DNA of 36,261 nucleotides from assembly GCA_012729815.1 (NCBI GenBank), contig JAAYCJ010000021.1, positions 1 through 36,261 of the forward strand, in the 5' to 3' direction. This document shows, piece by piece, positions 16,778 to 25,363 of this stretch. Within the stretch, counting starts at the first letter, position 1. Each line of letters begins with the position of its first letter. Position numbers and translations under genes: made by a program. This stretch comes from Phycisphaerae bacterium. Lineage in GTDB: Bacteria; Planctomycetota; Phycisphaerae; JAAYCJ01. The notes under the pieces are model-generated. The model was given only the letters and a program-made list of their open reading frames with translations, had not been told where the DNA came from and ran no database searches.

Positions 16778-17756
16778 GGCCCGTCGGCTCGGGACCGCGA
16801 GCCGTCAACAGCACGTAAGCCAACGCACCGCCGCCCAGCAGAACTCCCAGCAGAATCTTCAGCCCACCCGGCAGATACGACGGAGTAATCAGCGTCTCAA
16901 CCAGGCCCGCGACCACGAACATCGGAATCGTGCCCAACACCAGCAGGACCGCCTCGAGCCCCCCCTGCCGCAACGACTCCCGCCGGGTCAACCGTCCCGG
17001 CAGGGCCAACGAAATGCCAAGCCGCAACCCCGCGCCCGATGAAACGAGAATCGCAAAAATCTCCAGAATCCCGTGCCCGGCGATGAACGACCAGAACTCG
17101 TAGCTCAATTGATGGCTGGCAAAGTGCCCGGCAAATCCGCCCAGCATGATCGCGTTGAACAGCACGATATAGCACGTGCCGATCCCCGCGGTTATCCCGA
17201 GGGCGAAGGCCACGAACGAAACCCGGATGTTGTTCGTCACGATCCCCGTGGCCATCGGCGGCTTGTCCATATGCCGGAACCGTTCGCTGATGTCCTCAGC
17301 CGTGACCTCCTCGCTGCCGTCCACCATGTCGAATTCGAACGGCACCAGCCGGTACGCCGTCGAAGGACGCATCACCACGCTCGCATACGCCCCCAAACCG
17401 CCAACCAGAAATATCACCACCGCCAGAACCACGTAAGCCCACAGCCGCCGAAACAGCCGCGGATAGTCCCAGCGAAAGAACCGCCAGATCGCCAGCAGAG
17501 GCCGCGGACGTGCGCCGCGATACAGATGGCTGTGCGCCTGAACCGCCAGCCGGTTGATCCGGCTTTGGGTCGTGGGGTCCAGATGATAGAGCCGGGCCCG
17601 CGCCACATCCACCGCCACCGCCGGGTACAGCCGGGTCAACTCGTGCAGTTGCTCCTCGCTCAGCGTCCCAACGCCACGCCGGCCCATCGCCTCAAGCAAC
17701 TCCTCAAGCCGGTCCCAGGCCGGACCCCGCGTTTCCAGGAATCGAGCCGCCGTCAT
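16755..17756 (-). CDS. SpoIIM-like integral membrane protein
   Basis: 333 residues. A helical, charged N-terminal cytoplasmic region of about 100 residues is followed by multiple membrane helices. NNIRVSFVAFALGITAGIGT and the HGILEI motif within membrane segments are characteristic of the SpoIIM/UIT-type family (stage II sporulation protein M and its non-sporulating homologues). In non-sporulating bacteria it is typically next to RDD proteins and MoxR/DUF58 loci, as seen here. Start ATG 17756 overlaps the RDD stop by four bases (ATGA). Sporulation is not implied; the probable role is in envelope remodelling, by analogy. Confidence 0.85.
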   Translation of the reverse strand: MTAARFLETRGPAWDRLEELLEAMGRRGVGTLSEEQLHELTRLYPAVAVDVARARLYHLDPTTQSRINRLAVQAHSHLYRGARPRPLLAIWRFFRWDYPRLFRRLWAYVVLAVVIFLVGGLGAYASVVMRPSTAYRLVPFEFDMVDGSEEVTAEDISERFRHMDKPPMATGIVTNNIRVSFVAFALGITAGIGTCYIVLFNAIMLGGFAGHFASHQLSYEFWSFIAGHGILEIFAILVSSGAGLRLGISLALPGRLTRRESLRQGGLEAVLLVLGTIPMFVVAGLVETLITPSYLPGGLKILLGVLLGGGALAYVLLTARGPEPTGLRDAALT

Positions 17757-18559
17757 GGCTGCGCCTCCGGAGGCTTCTCCGACTGCTCAGCCCGGCGGGC
17801 CTTGTCCATCAGTTCATCCACGTAGGCCTCCATGACCACCACCGACATCTCCGGCAGTTGCACGCCAAGCCGGGCCAGAATCGGCGCCAGCAGCTTGGGC
17901 AACACCCGCTCGCGGGCCTCCAGACTCAGCTCCGTGCGACGGATGTGGTAATTGGCAATGACCCGGTACTCCTGCGGGGTCAGCGACGTGGCCCGCAGCG
18001 CCGCCGGACTCATCGCCGCCTCCCACTCCTTGGGCGTCGTCCGGTCGCTGAAGGCCGAGTAGTCCGTCGCCTGCTCCGAGATCACCACCGTCCCAGCCGC
18101 CAGATCGCCCAGACGCTGCACCTTTCTGGTCAGGAACATCGTCACACCGGCCACGCCGTAGCCGAAAGGCATCAGATCGACGATCCGCAGCAGATTCCGC
18201 GTCGCCACCTCCGCAAAACCCACGCCACCTCCGCCCTCCCTCACCACGCGAATCCGCATGTGCCGCTTGCCCGGCGTCTGACCGTTCCACCAGTATTCGA
18301 ACAAAATGGGATAGCCCCAAAACATCAGGAAAAGGACAACGACCATGAACGCCACCGCCCAGGCTTGCATGTTGAAGGCGGCGCCCACCGAGTTGATGCC
18401 AGAAGCCAGAAGCAGCAGAAGAAAGCCTATGAAGAAGACCAGAAACATGATGATCACGTCGATCACCCCTGCCACCAGTCGGGAACCGATGCCCGCAAGC
18501 CGCTGCTCCAGCTCGACGTTTTCCGGAGTCTCGATCAGATCGAAATCCTGTTCCTGCAT
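17753..18559 (-). CDS. RDD-family membrane protein with C-terminal cytoplasmic extension
   Basis: 268 residues. The RDD domain covers about residues 15-155: RLVAGVIDVIIMFLVFF at helix 1, a second helix after an Asn/Ala-rich loop, and GKRHMRIRVV before a third helix, giving three membrane segments. The remaining 110 residues are predicted soluble and helical. RDD proteins have been linked to transport or ion/pH tolerance in a few cases, but for this group the accepted clue is genomic: RDD followed by SpoIIM beside MoxR/DUF58. AAGGA precedes ATG 18559. It is the upstream partner of SpoIIM in a two-gene unit, possibly including the hypothetical gene at 18658. Confidence 0.85.
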   Translation of the reverse strand: MQEQDFDLIETPENVELEQRLAGIGSRLVAGVIDVIIMFLVFFIGFLLLLLASGINSVGAAFNMQAWAVAFMVVVLFLMFWGYPILFEYWWNGQTPGKRHMRIRVVREGGGGVGFAEVATRNLLRIVDLMPFGYGVAGVTMFLTRKVQRLGDLAAGTVVISEQATDYSAFSDRTTPKEWEAAMSPAALRATSLTPQEYRVIANYHIRRTELSLEARERVLPKLLAPILARLGVQLPEMSVVVMEAYVDELMDKARRAEQSEKPPEAQP

Positions 18560-18657
18560 TGTTCCGTCCTTGCCGCCTGAAACCGCCCGCGATCATACCA
18601 TCAGCGGATCGGCCGGGCAAGCAGCCACCGCGGATGAGCTTCACGACGGCATCCCGC

Positions 18658-19362
18658 TCAGCGGCCGGACAATAGCTTCGGCGAAAGGCTCAGGAACAGC
18701 AACGGCAGCACGGTCAGGAGAAAACACGGGATGCCGAAGAACAGCGCCGGCGGCACTTCGTGGAACTGGCGGGCCTGCCCGGTCCAGTCGTCGAACAGGA
18801 ACAGGTCGCCGAGGCCGAAGGTCTCCTCGCGGCCGATCGAAAGCCACAGCTTGTCCGCTGCGTCCCCGTTCGGCCACGCGACCACGTAATAGCGCCCGCT
18901 CTGCGGCAGCGTCACTGTCACCTCCTTGACAATCCACGAAGTCGTATCGGTGAACGTCTCATGAAAGACCCGCGGATCGCTCACGTCCTCGGTGGTAAAG
19001 ACCCGGCCGCCCAAGCCTTCCGGCGTGTCGAACGGCAGGTCGATCGGCTCGAAACCCGATCCCAGCAGGGCGAAACTCGGCCGATAGTCAGCCAAACGAT
19101 CAATCTTGGGCAAACCCAGTTGCAGAAAAACCTCAAACCCCGCATCGGCCACGAACGTGAGCCACAGCCGCAGCTCTTGCCCCTGTAATTCGTAGTACAC
19201 CACCTGCGAGACCGCCGGCCGGTCGATCTGGATGGCGTTTTGCCACGCCGAAGCGTCGCCGTCAGGAAAGACCGGCCGGTGAGCCGTCGCCGTCCCGCCC
19301 CAGCAGATCGCCCAGAAAACCGCCGCCAGCCCCACGCTCAATCTGCGTCGCATCGCGTTCAT
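18658..19362 (-). CDS. Exported, C-terminally anchored protein of unknown function
   Basis: 234 residues. A signal peptide (1-27, basic start, hydrophobic core, ending TATAH) precedes a beta-rich extracytoplasmic domain with SQVVYYELQGQELRLWLTF, an aromatic WIVKEVTVTLPQSGRYYVV and DKLWLSIG segments. A C-terminal membrane helix (FFGIPCFLLTVLPLLFLSL) ends in a short basic tail inside the cell. GGGGGA before ATG 19362 supports the start. I do not recognise a named family. The fold could be an immunoglobulin- or jelly-roll-like sensor or adhesin (inference from strand pattern only). It lies 98 bases upstream of RDD-SpoIIM on the same strand and may belong to that unit. Confidence 0.65.
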   Translation of the reverse strand: MNAMRRRLSVGLAAVFWAICWGGTATAHRPVFPDGDASAWQNAIQIDRPAVSQVVYYELQGQELRLWLTFVADAGFEVFLQLGLPKIDRLADYRPSFALLGSGFEPIDLPFDTPEGLGGRVFTTEDVSDPRVFHETFTDTTSWIVKEVTVTLPQSGRYYVVAWPNGDAADKLWLSIGREETFGLGDLFLFDDWTGQARQFHEVPPALFFGIPCFLLTVLPLLFLSLSPKLLSGR

Positions 19363-19577
19363 GGTCGATCCCCCATAATGACCCTTAGATAATCATAGTC
19401 TCCCAAGCCCTACGTTGGGTTTCTTCACCCCATACGGGCGTTTTCACTGCGTCACCTGCCCCATCTATCAGGTCACAAACCGCGTTCAGACCCTATAAAA
19501 CGGGTATGAGCTCGTGGCACGGCGTTTGCACAATTGGTCATCCAGAGAAACGGTACGGAAGAATTGGAGGCCCAAAA

Positions 19578-19649
19578 ATGTGGATGCGATTTCTGATCGG
19601 CGCGGTCGTCCTGTTGGCGATGTTCCTGGTCACCACCCTCTTCCTGTGA
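19578..19649 (+). CDS. Candidate 23-residue single-helix membrane peptide
   Basis: ATG 19578 follows an ideal GGAGG (19566-19570) with 7-base spacing and ends at TGA 19647-19649. The product starts MWMRF and is otherwise almost wholly hydrophobic (Leu, Val, Ile, Ala, Phe, with one Thr pair), enough for one membrane span with the N-terminal Arg as topology signal. A TATAAA at 19494-19499 is a possible -10 element. The gene is isolated between a divergent gene (start 19362) and a convergent one (stop 19671), so it is not an artefact of a longer gene. Translation is inferred from the ribosome-binding site alone; no homology is claimed. Confidence 0.5.
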   Translation: MWMRFLIGAVVLLAMFLVTTLFL

Positions 19650-19670
19650 GACGCAAGCGATGGATGACAC

Positions 19671-20399
19671 TCAGGACAAGCGGATCAGTATGGCGACCAA
19701 CAGGATCCCCGCCAGAACAGCCCCAACGATGCCCGTGATGAACATGACCTTCATCATGCCCATCGCCCTCCCAGCCATGCCGAGAAAGCGGTTGTTCAGG
19801 TCGTAAACGCCGGTGATGCCTTCCTTGAGATCCTCAAGGGCCTTCTGCTGCGTCTCGCCCACCCGCACCAGGCTGGCCAGATTGTGGCCGAGCTGCTCGA
19901 GGTTTTCCAGCATCGCCCGGTCGGCCTGGGCGTGGCTCTGCATCTGGTCCTCGATCATCTCGAGCTTTTCCGACTGCTCGCGGTAGGATTTGGGCAGGGC
20001 GTCCAGGGTCGAACTCAGCTTCTCGTTGGCCTGGCCCATCCGATCGAGCTTGCCGGAGATCTGCTCCATCATGCGAAGCTGCTGGCCGATCAGGTCGGGC
20101 ATGGGCCGAAGCGAATCGGCGATCCGCTCCGAGATCGGGCGGTGGCTCCTGAGGTACTCCGAAAGCTGGTTGAACGACTCCTCGATTCGCGACCGGACCT
20201 GGGCCAGTTCGCCGGAATACTGTTCGAGCTGGCGGGCCAGTTCCTGGCCTCGAAACCATCGTCGCCAGCCGCCGGCGGAATCCTCATCCGGCTCGCCCGG
20301 CCCTTCCGCCTGGGTCCCCGGTTCGTCCGGCATTTCGCCGGCTTCGTCCCGGCGGTTGGTCAGTCGCTTCCAGAGATTCGGCTTCTTCTCATCCGTCAT
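19671..20399 (-). CDS. Tail-anchored coiled-coil protein
   Basis: 242 residues. Residues about 1-45 are charged and low in complexity (acidic, Pro/Gly-rich). About 50-205 form long heptad-rich coiled coils with Leu/Met/Ile at core positions, broken by a Pro-rich RPISERIADSLRPMPDL segment. A C-terminal membrane helix (about 217-241, VMFITGIVGAVLAGILLVAILI) anchors it with the bulk facing the cytoplasm. No enzyme motif is visible. GGGAGG sits before ATG 20399, and the start is 22 bases after the pheT stop, so it is probably co-transcribed with pheT. Role unknown; scaffolding or a membrane-linked sensor is possible. Confidence 0.7.
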   Translation of the reverse strand: MTDEKKPNLWKRLTNRRDEAGEMPDEPGTQAEGPGEPDEDSAGGWRRWFRGQELARQLEQYSGELAQVRSRIEESFNQLSEYLRSHRPISERIADSLRPMPDLIGQQLRMMEQISGKLDRMGQANEKLSSTLDALPKSYREQSEKLEMIEDQMQSHAQADRAMLENLEQLGHNLASLVRVGETQQKALEDLKEGITGVYDLNNRFLGMAGRAMGMMKVMFITGIVGAVLAGILLVAILIRLS

Positions 20400-20421
20400 G
20401 ACCGCGTCCTCCCGGTCGGAC

Positions 20422-22440
20422 TCAGCTTGCCCGCAGAACGGCCTTACAGCGGTTCTGCAGGGCCTCGGTAATGGCCTGCTGGTACTGGTCGACCTGCTCG
20501 TGGGTCAGGCTTCGCTCCGGATGGCGAAACTCCAGGGTCAGGAAGATGCTCTTCTTGCCCGGCGCAACCTGCTTGCCGCGGAACAGCTCGTTGAAGCGGA
20601 TGGTCTGAAGCTCCTCGATGTGCAACTCGTGAATGGTCCGCTCGATCCGGTCCCAGGTAATCGGCTCATCGACCACAATCGACAAATCCCGTTCGATCGC
20701 CGGGTATTTGGCCAGCGGCTGATAGACCGGCGTGGTCCGCGGCAGTTCCAGCAGCAGTTTAAAGTCGATCTCGGCCACGCACACCGGCTTGCGGAGATCG
20801 AACTGCTTGCGGATCGCCGGCGAGATCGATCCGGCGATGCCCAGCCGCACCTCGCCCAGCCACACCTCCGCCGACTGGTCCGGCAGGAACCACTTGAGCG
20901 GCACGGGCTTAAGTCGCAGCTCACCGGGTCGGCCCAGCAGATCGGCTACGTGCTCCAGCGCCCCGCTCACCACGCGAAGTTCGCGCATCGAGACCATCGC
21001 CAGGTGGATCCGCTCCTTGGGCAGCCCGCCGTCTTGCGGCGGCGGATAGACCCGCGCGATCTCGTACAACTCGCACAGGCGGTTGCCCACGTTCTGGTTG
21101 AGCCGCGACGACTCCAGCAGCGACGGCGCCAGCGTGCAGCGAAGCACGTTGTCCGCCCGCCGCTGATGATCGGCCACCGTCAGCATCCGGTCGGTCTCGA
21201 CCTCCGTGAACAGCCCCGCCGTCTCCGGCGAGACCAGCGACACCGTCATCGCCTCGTTGAACCCCGCCTGGTTCAGGCCGTCGGAAACCAGATCGGTCAC
21301 GATCTCCTGGCGGCTGCGACGCTGGGCGGCGATCCGGATCGTCTCGCGCATCGGCACCTTGTCGTAACCCCAGATGCGGCCGACCTCCTCGACCAGGTCG
21401 ATCGGACGGGTCACGTCGCGACGCCGATGCGGCGGCACTTCGACCGCGAACCCCCCTTCGACCGGCTCGACCGCAAAGCCGAGACTCGTCAGTATCTGCT
21501 GAACCGCCGCCCGAGGCGCCTCGATGCCCAGGATGCGCTGAATCAGGGCCATCGGCAGGGTCAACTGCGCCGGCTTGAACGGCTCGGCCCAGACGTCCAC
21601 CATGCCGCGGGCGATCTGGCCGCCCGCCGTCTCGACGATCAACCGGGCCGCCCGGCGCGACGCCCACTCGGTGGCCACCGGATCGACTCCGCGTTCGAAC
21701 CGGTACGACGATTCGGAATGCAGATTGAGCTGCCGCGCGGTGCGGCGAACGCACAGCGGGTCGAACTCCGCGCTCTCCAGCAGCACGGTCGTGGTCGTCG
21801 CGGAAACCTCCGTCTCAAGCCCGCCCATCACGCCCGCCACCGCCACCGGCCGACGGGCGTCGGCGATGATCAGGTTGCGGTCGGACAGCTCGTGCTGCGA
21901 ACCGTCGATGGCCACGATCGTCTCGCCGCCGCGAGCCCGGCGAACGATGATCCTATGCTCAGCCAGCTTCGCACAGTCGAACGCGTGCAGCGGCTGGCCA
22001 ATCTCGAACATCACGTAGTTGGTCACGTCGACGACGTTATTGACGCTCCGCACCCCGACCGCCTCGAGCCGCCCGACCAGCCACGCCGGCGATGGCCCGA
22101 TCTTAACGCCCTCGATCACCCGGGCGGTGTACCGCGGACACAGGTCCGGATCATCCACCCGCACCGAACAGAGCCTGGCCGCCTCGGCTGGGCTTTCCTT
22201 CAGTTCGATCTGCGGGAGCCGCAGCGTCCGTCCCAACACCGCCGCCGCCTCGCGGGCCAGCCCGATCACGCCCAGGCAATCCGGCCGGTTGCTGGTCACC
22301 TCCACGTCCAGAACCGCCTGGTCGCCCTCGCCAATCAACTCTTCGAGGCTCAGGCCCGACTTGGTCAGCCGCTCGGCCAACTCCTCAGCCGAGCAATCCA
22401 CATCCACATATTCCTTGAGCCACTCAAGTGGTGCTTTCAT
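20422..22440 (-). CDS. pheT: Phenylalanine-tRNA ligase, beta subunit (short form)
   Basis: 672 residues, starting at MKAPLEWLKEYVD, the usual PheT start. The frame is open further upstream, but that part has no family resemblance. The B1 domain, B3/B4 domain (SNRPDCLGVIGLAREAA, NNVVDVTNYVMFEIGQPLHAFD), B5 DNA-binding-like domain, the class II synthetase-like core (SYRFERGVDP and later EVGRIWGYDKVP) and the C-terminal ferredoxin-fold anticodon-binding domain (YPAIERDLSIVVD to the end) are all present. The EMAP/OB-type tRNA-binding domain B2 found after residue 40 in about 800-residue relatives is missing, a known short variant. It pairs with PheS to charge tRNA-Phe and edits Tyr-tRNA. pheS is not adjacent in this window. 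Confidence 0.95.
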   Translation of the reverse strand: MKAPLEWLKEYVDVDCSAEELAERLTKSGLSLEELIGEGDQAVLDVEVTSNRPDCLGVIGLAREAAAVLGRTLRLPQIELKESPAEAARLCSVRVDDPDLCPRYTARVIEGVKIGPSPAWLVGRLEAVGVRSVNNVVDVTNYVMFEIGQPLHAFDCAKLAEHRIIVRRARGGETIVAIDGSQHELSDRNLIIADARRPVAVAGVMGGLETEVSATTTTVLLESAEFDPLCVRRTARQLNLHSESSYRFERGVDPVATEWASRRAARLIVETAGGQIARGMVDVWAEPFKPAQLTLPMALIQRILGIEAPRAAVQQILTSLGFAVEPVEGGFAVEVPPHRRRDVTRPIDLVEEVGRIWGYDKVPMRETIRIAAQRRSRQEIVTDLVSDGLNQAGFNEAMTVSLVSPETAGLFTEVETDRMLTVADHQRRADNVLRCTLAPSLLESSRLNQNVGNRLCELYEIARVYPPPQDGGLPKERIHLAMVSMRELRVVSGALEHVADLLGRPGELRLKPVPLKWFLPDQSAEVWLGEVRLGIAGSISPAIRKQFDLRKPVCVAEIDFKLLLELPRTTPVYQPLAKYPAIERDLSIVVDEPITWDRIERTIHELHIEELQTIRFNELFRGKQVAPGKKSIFLTLEFRHPERSLTHEQVDQYQQAITEALQNRCKAVLRAS

Positions 22441-22573
22441 TCCATCAAACTCCCTGCATCGGACGGAAACTCGTATGAATACTTTATTGTCTTGCCTCCC
22501 GCAATTCCACACAAGGCAAAAATCATCGGGGCCAAGGGCTTGAGCGGGCAACGGCGTACAGAAAAACCGAGGG

Positions 22574-22602
22574 TTGTCAAAGTCGCGATTTGGCTGTACA
22601 AT
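22574..22602 (+). promoter_or_regulatory. Sigma-70-type promoter of the first histidine kinase gene
   Basis: TTGTCA (22574-22579), a 17-base spacer and TACAAT (22597-22602) form a near-consensus promoter. It predicts a start near 22609 and a 43-base leader to the GTG at 22652, and it excludes translation starts upstream of that point. Confidence 0.7.
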
Positions 22603-22651
22603 TGCACGTATTCAGGGTGGTTGGCAGCTTCCAGGGTGCGGGAGGATCAGG

Positions 22652-24955
22652 GTGAGTGGGACGTTTCGCCAGAACCCGTTGGCGGATGGCACGTCAAAAC
22701 GACTGAGTGAAAAGCCCGCCGTGCTTGTCGTGGATGATGAGGAATCGATCCGCGAGACTCTGCGGGTGGTCCTGGAGAACCAGGGCTACCGGGTCGAGAC
22801 CGCCGAGACGGCTCAGCAGGCCTTGAAGGCTGCGGAACTGGCCCGCATCCATTCCGTTCTGCTCGATATCCACCTGCCGGATGCTGGGGGAATGGACCTG
22901 CTCGAACCGCTGAAGCACACCAACCCGGACATGGGCGTCCTGATCCTGACCGGTAACGCCTCGGTGGAGACGGCGGCCGAGGCCGTCCGGCGCGGGGCCT
23001 GGCGGTATCTGACCAAACCGCTGAACCTCGACCAGGTCCTTCAGGCGGTTCGGGAATCCGTCGAGAGACAGCGGCAACTCCAGCTTCAGCGCGAGACCCA
23101 GGACGAACTCGAGTGCCGGGTCCGCCAGCGGACTCAGGAACTCGCCGAGGCCAACGCCGCCCTGCGGAAGGAAATCGAGGAACGCAAGCGGTCGGAACGC
23201 GAGCTGGCCGCCGTCCGCGAGGAACTGGCGGCAGAGCTTAAGGAGATGGTCCGTTTGCACGAATTGGGCACGCGGCTCTCGCCCGAGGTCGATTTCAACG
23301 AACTCCTTCGGGAGATCCTGGAGGCGTCGGTGTCGCTGCTGGGCTCGACAATGGGCTGCATTCAGTTGCTGGATCATCGGCGCAACGTGCTGACGATGGA
23401 CGCGGCCATCGGCTACGGTCCGGGATACGCCGACCTCTTCTGCGAGGCGCATCCCGGTTTTGCGGCCTGCGGCTGCGCCTGGCGGCGCGGGGCCCGCGTG
23501 ATTATCGAAGACGTGCGGTCCGACCCGGTCTACGCCGAACGCGGATTGCGGGCGGCGGCCGCGAGGGCCGGCTACCGTGCGGTCTGCTCGACCCCGCTGT
23601 TCACCCGAACGGGCGAATTCCTGGGCACGCTGTCGGTCAATTTCCGCCAACCGCACCGTCCGAGCGACCGGGAGTTGAGGCACCTGGACCTGTACGCCCG
23701 ACAGGCGGCTGAGATCATCGAGGCGGCAAGCCGCCGGCTCGAGCGCGAACGGATCGAGCAGCGGCTTGAGGTCCTGGTCCACGAGCGCACAGCGGAGTTG
23801 GGCAAGGCCTACGACCGGCTTCGCGACGAGTTGGAGTGGCGTCAGGTCGCCGAACGGGCACTCCGGGAGTCCGAACGGAAATACCGCATGATCGTGGAGA
23901 ACTCGCCGCTGGGTATCTGTCACTTCGACGCCGGCGGCGTGATCACCGCCGGCAACGAGGCGCTGCTCCAGATGCTCGACGGCGACCGGAAAGACCTGAT
24001 CGGGTCCGAACTGCTCGCCCGGATGGCCGATCCGCAGATGCGCGAAGCGATTCAGGCCGTTCTGGCCGGCCGCTGCGCCACCTACGACGGCCGATACACC
24101 TCCATGCTCACCGGCAAGACGCTGTCCCTCAGCGCCCACCTTGCCCCGATCCAGGACGATGAAGGTGTGATCCAGGGCGGCGTGGCGATCCTTCAGGACG
24201 TCAGCGCCCGCCGCGAAGCCGAGCAAGCCCTGCATCGCCGCAGCGAGGAGTTGGCCCGGTCGAACGCCGATCTCCAGAAGTTCGCCTACATCGCCTCGCA
24301 CGACCTGCAGGAGCCGCTCCGGATGGTCGCCTCGTTTCTCGGGTTGATCCAGCATCGCTACGGCGGGCGGCTCGACGGCGACGCCGACACGTACATCAAC
24401 CAGGCCGTCGAGGGGGCCCGGCGGATGCAGGCGCTGATCCGCGGACTGCTGGCCTACTCGCGGTTGAGCACCCAGAGCCACCCACGGGCGGCCGTCTCGT
24501 GCCGCAAGGTCCTCGAACAGGTCCTGAGCAACCTTCAGTCCCGCATCGATGAAACCGGGGCGAAGGTGCTCTACGACGCGATGCCGACTCTGAAGGCCGA
24601 CGAAATCCAGCTCGTCCAGCTCTTCCAGAACCTGATCGAAAACGCCCTCAAGTTCCGGGGCAACGGCGACCCGGAGATTCGGATCACCGCCGAAAACCGT
24701 GACGGCGGCTGGCACTTCTGCGTCCGCGACAACGGCATCGGCTTCGAACCGGAGTACGCGGAACGCATCTTCGTCATCTTCCAGCGGCTGCACTCCCAGG
24801 ACCGCTACCCGGGCGCCGGCATCGGGCTGGCCGTCTGCAAACGGATCGTCGAGCGACACGGAGGACGAATCTGGGTCGAGTCCGACCGCGGCCGGGGCGC
24901 CAGCTTCCACTTCGTGATTCCGCAACAGGCCGCCGAGGGCGATCTACCGCAATAA
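22652..24955 (+). CDS. Soluble hybrid sensor histidine kinase (REC-GAF-PAS-HisKA-HATPase)
   Basis: 767 residues from GTG 22652, with GGGAGG just upstream and a promoter at 22574-22602. An N-terminal receiver domain (about 22-137) has DDE at 28-30, phospho-acceptor Asp72 and Lys122. A long coiled coil (137-205) leads to a GAF domain (about 207-360), another coiled coil, a PAS domain (about 405-525), a dimerisation domain with phospho-His550 in SHDLQEP, and an ATPase domain with the N box (NLIENALKF) and DNGIGF, GAGIGLA motifs. No membrane segments are visible, so it senses cytoplasmic signals; two Cys in CGCAW of the GAF could matter. The receiver at the N-terminus suggests it is itself a phosphorelay target. 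It has no adjacent response regulator; the second kinase follows on the same strand. Confidence 0.92.
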   Translation: MSGTFRQNPLADGTSKRLSEKPAVLVVDDEESIRETLRVVLENQGYRVETAETAQQALKAAELARIHSVLLDIHLPDAGGMDLLEPLKHTNPDMGVLILTGNASVETAAEAVRRGAWRYLTKPLNLDQVLQAVRESVERQRQLQLQRETQDELECRVRQRTQELAEANAALRKEIEERKRSERELAAVREELAAELKEMVRLHELGTRLSPEVDFNELLREILEASVSLLGSTMGCIQLLDHRRNVLTMDAAIGYGPGYADLFCEAHPGFAACGCAWRRGARVIIEDVRSDPVYAERGLRAAAARAGYRAVCSTPLFTRTGEFLGTLSVNFRQPHRPSDRELRHLDLYARQAAEIIEAASRRLERERIEQRLEVLVHERTAELGKAYDRLRDELEWRQVAERALRESERKYRMIVENSPLGICHFDAGGVITAGNEALLQMLDGDRKDLIGSELLARMADPQMREAIQAVLAGRCATYDGRYTSMLTGKTLSLSAHLAPIQDDEGVIQGGVAILQDVSARREAEQALHRRSEELARSNADLQKFAYIASHDLQEPLRMVASFLGLIQHRYGGRLDGDADTYINQAVEGARRMQALIRGLLAYSRLSTQSHPRAAVSCRKVLEQVLSNLQSRIDETGAKVLYDAMPTLKADEIQLVQLFQNLIENALKFRGNGDPEIRITAENRDGGWHFCVRDNGIGFEPEYAERIFVIFQRLHSQDRYPGAGIGLAVCKRIVERHGGRIWVESDRGRGASFHFVIPQQAAEGDLPQ

Positions 24956-25363
24956 CCCCGTCTTTCCATGCCGGCCGGACCAGGCGCGCCGCCGCCGGAG
25001 TCGGTTTATCGGACCCCTGCGAATTCGTCGAGATTTCACTTGGCAAAACGCTGAGTTGTGGTAAAATGCCGGCATCATCGGGACGGACCGTTGGCGCTGT
25101 AACAGCGGGAACGGGGGGCGGAAGGCGGATGCCGACGCACGTTCCACAGGTCTTTCCAACAACACGGTACGGTAGACAGAACTGTCCGATTGGCGGGCCG
25201 GGCAGTCGGTAGTGAGGCGCCATGGGCGACGCTCGGTTTGCAGACCGACCCGTCGGCTGTGGCGACGCAGTGTGTGAACGTTGGACCGTGCCGCTACGAC
25301 GCTCCTGGTGGAGCCGCAAGCACACCATGTTTTCAGCAAGAGATTTGCGCCAGGGAGTCGGGC
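24956..25363 (+). promoter_or_regulatory. Promoter and long leader of the second histidine kinase gene
   Basis: TTGGCA (25040-25045), a 16-base spacer and TAAAAT (25062-25067) make a good promoter, which implies a transcript start near 25074 and an unusually long leader of about 290 bases before ATG 25364. The leader is GC-rich with several possible small stems; I do not recognise a riboswitch. No separate gene is supported in this 408-base gap. Confidence 0.55.

Noticed and set aside
19378-19440. CCCAA/TTGGG hairpin with a short T-run as a terminator
   Set aside because: Stem of only five pairs and no plus-strand gene immediately upstream to end.
22574-22651. A TTG start that would lengthen the first kinase by 26 residues
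   Set aside because: The TTG is the -35 hexamer of a near-consensus promoter, so it cannot be translated from that transcript.
19990-22710. 906-codon plus-strand frame opposite pheT
   Set aside because: Antisense to pheT, high in Arg, His, Gln and Pro, no domains; a product of high GC.
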